From Paraburkholderia sp. ZP32-5 (GTDB lineage: Bacteria > Pseudomonadota > Gammaproteobacteria > Burkholderiales > Burkholderiaceae): a stretch of 64,000 bases of DNA. A program made the translations under genes and the position numbers. Position 1 is the stretch's first letter; each line of letters begins with the position of its first letter. This document shows positions 61,501-64,000 of the stretch, piece by piece. A model generated the notes under the pieces. The model was given only the letters and a program-made list of their open reading frames with translations, was not told the origin of the DNA and made no database searches. The stretch covers positions 1,364,001-1,428,000 of the forward strand of contig NZ_JAJEJP010000003.1 in NCBI RefSeq assembly GCF_021390495.1, written 5' to 3'.

Positions 61501-64000
61501 CAATCTGGATCGAGCCCGTGCCGGTTCGGATCATCGTCGGCGACGTGATGATGAGGCCGTCGCTATTCAGGAAGTCGGTGTGACCGTCGAGCGACACGTC
61601 ACCGCCGCCCGATGCGCTGAACAGCGATGCCGCCTGCAGCGCGAGCGGATTCGCGCTGTTCATGTCGGCGCCGGCCACGAACCGGAACGTCGAACTGTTG
61701 CCGCCGTTCAGCGACTGCGATTGCAACGGCAACGGATTGGCGGCCGTCACGATCGGCGACGGCGTGTTGTCGGTCAGCGGCGCGACGATGATCTGGATCG
61801 TCGTGCCGTTGCTGCCCGGACCCCGCGTTCCGCCGCTGGTGTTGATCGACCCGGTGATCCCCTGCACTGCCGGCGGCGTCGGAAAACCGATGAACTGGGC
61901 CTGATTTTCAGCGGCTTGAATCTGCGCGCCGAATTCGTTCAGGTATTCCAGATAGAGCAGCGGCGTGCTCGCCTGCAGGCCCGGCGCCGGCGCGGTCGGC
62001 GCAACCAGGTTGCCGGTCGCGGCCGGTAAGCGGTGCGACGTCGCCAGCTCCTGCATGTTGGTGATCCCGCCGCCGTTCGCGGGCGGATACGGGTCGATCA
62101 GGAATTCGGCATAGGCGGCGTACAACGCATAGTATTCGGCGATCTGGTTCGCATCCGTCGTGTTCGTCGGAATGCCAGGACCCCAGATCTCGCCCTGGTA
62201 CGAGTTGCCGCTGTTCTGGCCGTAATACGACAGCAGCGTGCCGCCGGGGTAGGTCCCCTGCGGCGTATTCGCGTACAGGTTGAAGTCGAACGCGTAATCC
62301 GTCGGATCCGGTACATAGATCGACGTCGTGCTGCCCGGATGCACCGGATTGGCGATCTGGAAGAACCCGTCGGTGACGCTCGCATCGACCTCGACGTTGT
62401 TCGCCGCGCGGAACGTGATGATCGGCGCCTGACCGTTGAAGCGGTACGACAGCATGCCCGGCGTCGCGCCCGAGCCGAGGTTCCAGTTCGTCACGATCGA
62501 GATGTTGCCGTTGTTGATCGCGTTGTCCGGATTGTCGAGTTCGATACCCGGCACCACGTTGACTGCCGGCATGGCGGCGAACTGCTGGGCGACGCCGCTC
62601 ACGCCGTTGGCGACGAACTGCATCAGCGTGCCCGGTATCACGGTCTGCGTGCCGTCGCCGTTGATCACCGTCTGCGCGCCGTAGAACATCTGGTGATTGG
62701 TATTCGTTGCGCCATCGGCCGGCACGAACGTGTCGTTCGTCAGGTCGCTGGCCAGATCGCTTTTGATCTGCGCCCACGACGCGCCCGGATCGTTCGACAG
62801 CGTGGCCGTGGTCCATGTGCCGGTCGACGCGTCGTAGGTGCCGGGCGTGTAGTCGATCGTGTTGCCCTTCGGGTCGGTGAAGGTGCCCTTCACGAGCTGC
62901 GCCGTGCCGTCCGGACCGACCGGCTGATACCACCCGGCCGGATCGACGATGCCGTCGAAGTGCTGCGCGCCGGTCGTCGTATCGGTGGTGCTCCACACTG
63001 CGTACGCTTCGAGATTCACCGCGCGCGCGCCCTTGATGTTGGCGCCCGACAATCCGACGTTCACGTACTGGCCGCCATTGGTCGCCGCGTCGCTGAGCAG
63101 CGGCGCGCGCAGGTTCACGACGCCGCCGAACAGGCCATCCTGCAGCACCGTCGCCATGCCGCCGCCGGACACGTCGATCGTCGCGCCCGAGCCCAGCGTG
63201 ATCTTGCCGGAGTTGCCGTACGCGACGTTCTCGTAACCGTATTGCGCGTTATATGAACCGGATGTCGGCGTGCCGCTGGTGCCGATATTGATCGTGCCGC
63301 CGAGCTGCGTCGACAGCGCGTTCGCGACCGGCGCCGCGGACGGATCGGAATTCGGCAGGTACGCGTCCGAGCCCTCGGCGCTCAGCGTGCCTTCGACGTC
63401 GACGCTGCTGCGTCCATACAGATCGATCGTGCCGCCCGCGTGCCCTCCCGATGCATCGGCAATGCCGTTCGCGTCGATCGTGCCGTTGATGATCACATTG
63501 CCGTTCGCGGTATCCGCCGCGCTGCCCGCGCCGCCGTCGGCGCTCAGCGACACCGTGTGCGCGTTGATCGAATGGCCGCTCGACAGCACCAGGTTGCCGG
63601 TCCTGGTCTCGATCGTGATCGCGTTGTTCACGCCGCTGGTCGCGAGTTCGGTCGCGAGATTGTCGAGATCGACCGCGCCGCCGGTGGCGAGCGAGAACGA
63701 TCCGCCGGTGTAGCCGGAGGCCGCGCCACCGCTGATCGTGCCGTTCAGTTCGACGGTCTGGTCCGGCGCCGACAGCGTCAGACTGCCGGCCGCACCGCCG
63801 CCCTTCGCGCCCGCGAAGTTCAGCGTCGAGCCCGCCGCGACATTCACGGTGCCGATATCGGACGTCAGCGAGATCGCGCCGCCCGGCGCGAAGACCGCCG
63901 TATCGAACACCGGCAGCGCAACGCCGCCCACATCGATGGTCGAGCCGGCCGCGATATCGACGTCGCCCGCGCTCGCCTCCATCGTCACATCGCCGCCCGG
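58544..64000 (-). CDS. Giant filamentous-haemagglutinin-family exoprotein (TpsA 3, N-terminus outside window)
   Basis: The frame is open from the right edge to the stop at 58544, giving at least 1818 C-terminal residues; the signal peptide and TPS domain lie beyond 64000. The visible part is homologous to the C-terminal 40% or so of TpsA 1 and 2. It has beta-helix repeats, the AVWST segment with DPAGWY (62920-63015), a divergent helical insert (about 61900-62160), the conserved non-repeat block near 59480-59890 and the DUF3739-like C-terminus with CDVNHYC. It diverges more from TpsA 1 and 2 than they do from each other, especially in the helical insert and the loop after the STDD segment. Its own regulator genes, if any, lie outside the window. 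Confidence 0.9.
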   Translation of the reverse strand, partial: PGGDVTMEASAGDVDIAAGSTIDVGGVALPVFDTAVFAPGGAISLTSDIGTVNVAAGSTLNFAGAKGGGAAGSLTLSAPDQTVELNGTISGGAASGYTGGSFSLATGGAVDLDNLATELATSGVNNAITIETRTGNLVLSSGHSINAHTVSLSADGGAGSAADTANGNVIINGTIDANGIADASGGHAGGTIDLYGRSSVDVEGTLSAEGSDAYLPNSDPSAAPVANALSTQLGGTINIGTSGTPTSGSYNAQYGYENVAYGNSGKITLGSGATIDVSGGGMATVLQDGLFGGVVNLRAPLLSDAATNGGQYVNVGLSGANIKGARAVNLEAYAVWSTTDTTTGAQHFDGIVDPAGWYQPVGPDGTAQLVKGTFTDPKGNTIDYTPGTYDASTGTWTTATLSNDPGASWAQIKSDLASDLTNDTFVPADGATNTNHQMFYGAQTVINGDGTQTVIPGTLMQFVANGVSGVAQQFAAMPAVNVVPGIELDNPDNAINNGNISIVTNWNLGSGATPGMLSYRFNGQAPIITFRAANNVEVDASVTDGFFQIANPVHPGSTTSIYVPDPTDYAFDFNLYANTPQGTYPGGTLLSYYGQNSGNSYQGEIWGPGIPTNTTDANQIAEYYALYAAYAEFLIDPYPPANGGGITNMQELATSHRLPAATGNLVAPTAPAPGLQASTPLLYLEYLNEFGAQIQAAENQAQFIGFPTPPAVQGITGSINTSGGTRGPGSNGTTIQIIVAPLTDNTPSPIVTAANPLPLQSQSLNGGNSSTFRFVAGADMNSANPLALQAASLFSASGGGDVSLDGHTDFLNSDGLIITSPTMIRTGTGSIQIAAANDVQLLDTTAPGAIYTAGIPAAGAPVGQSATLINANPSQGIAGLVVSPTVSPEAGGDISIHAQHDIVGVEQAIDADGSITGNVGTDIRQFWWQWMETGNPVDSNGNVTQASINFGGFDQGVMSVGGNVSVSAGGNIVDLAVSLPTSWYLDASNSAVTVGGGNLSVVAGGNILSGDYFVGRGNATISAGGQIAPDGSDYTTYNPNVFTVGGNHNLSLGQIATVLGAQDAVFDVSARQGVDIGAMVDPSYVTSFGQPGKPDEQAYSTRSALDIAATTGNVELGTLATSPGSLNLIGGAGDDMSYVLPASVQIAALAGGITVASGGELFPSPTGELSLIAAQSISLSSQENAFPTFGMLDLDPSLMPDAGNHITTVPSLSSTSTGNHTLTPLHADDTLPVQIYSLDGSIVDGVFEAPGQNNAGFYNHIVNVGVDKPAQIEAAQDIVNLMFNGQNLRDDDVTQILAGRDIYDTPLASSPSPVVPVLALGGPGTFDIEAGRNIGPLTNGQEGYNATGQNEFYQAGTTGIDAVGNANNPNLPHQSANVNVLFGVGPGIDLADFVATYIDPSSSVAGVPSSSAALVAFMEQYDAGHGIDDGLQSTRDAAAAKVGTLSVATAWQQFQALPAYEQRLFAEQVLFSVLTDVGNDYNDPSSPFHGQYSRGYQAINTLFPAAYGYTANDLTGGVNGGQTVTTGNLDIRSTTIQTQQGGNVTILGPGGQALVGSTVAPPELVNGVGGVVVGPGSMGILTLEKGDVDIFTDQSLLLAQSRVFTEQGGDMTIWSSNGDINAGKGSKSVADVPPLQYDCDVNHYCTVDARGEVTGAGIATLQTIPDAPPGNVNLLAPRGTVDAGAAGIRVSGNLNIAALQVLNAVNITVQGKTTGVPVVASVDTGALTAASAATSAVTQMAQNLVRNNASGIPQRHWTISVQVEGFGESVDDGERKKRKPGPVAYNPSASVAVLGFGALGDSQRAYLSKDEKNGLNDM

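Noticed and set aside
1..64000. CRISPR array, insertion sequence, tRNA or prophage
   Set aside because: No regularly spaced direct repeats, transposase-like ORFs, tRNA-like cloverleaf or phage structural genes were seen on reading both strands.

Overview
The window is GC-rich proteobacterial chromosome. Protein sequences, gene order and codon use point to Burkholderiaceae, most likely Paraburkholderia, Caballeronia or Burkholderia. This is an inference: no rRNA or other species marker is present.

Layout. Positions 1-1683 (minus) hold most of a PAS-domain sensor histidine kinase cut by the window edge. Positions 1919-9966 (plus) hold a LysR regulator, a short-chain dehydrogenase and a complete tripartite RND efflux operon (adaptor, pump, outer-membrane lipoprotein), an arrangement that recalls MexT/MexS/MexEF-OprN. 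Two unrelated genes follow: a DUF2513-like winged-helix protein and an isocitrate lyase/PEP mutase family enzyme. A strong bidirectional terminator at 11278-11319 closes this part.

From 11341 to the right edge nearly everything is on the minus strand and appears to form one system for making, exporting and controlling giant two-partner-secretion (TPS) exoproteins. Two tandem modules each read, in the direction of transcription, STN-TonB-CTD signalling protein, FecI-type ECF sigma factor, FecR anti-sigma factor, giant filamentous-haemagglutinin-family TpsA (4241 and 4214 aa). A TIGR03032-family gene lies between the modules. A 14-gene gene cluster (57738 down to 44719) follows, encoding one TpsB/ShlB transporter, a DUF2341-LamG-ExbB fusion, ExbD, TonB, a putative porin, a coiled-coil periplasmic protein, a YbjN-domain protein, two free-standing TonB-CTD-like secreted proteins, a PpiC isomerase, an HtrA/DegQ protease and three proteins of unknown function. 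A third giant TpsA (at least 1818 aa) enters from the right edge.

How the genes probably work together (inference). An STN-domain periplasmic protein receives a signal, perhaps through TonB-ExbBD, and passes it to FecR. FecR releases the ECF sigma factor, which could drive expression of the TpsA genes and the assembly operon. The TpsAs cross the inner membrane, are kept competent by the isomerase, HtrA and small periplasmic factors, and leave through the single TpsB. The closest precedent I know is the PUMA3 (VreA/VreI/VreR) and PdtA/PdtB locus of Pseudomonas aeruginosa. The version here is compact, has duplicated signalling modules and has three TpsAs. No tRNA, rRNA, insertion sequence, prophage or CRISPR array was seen.
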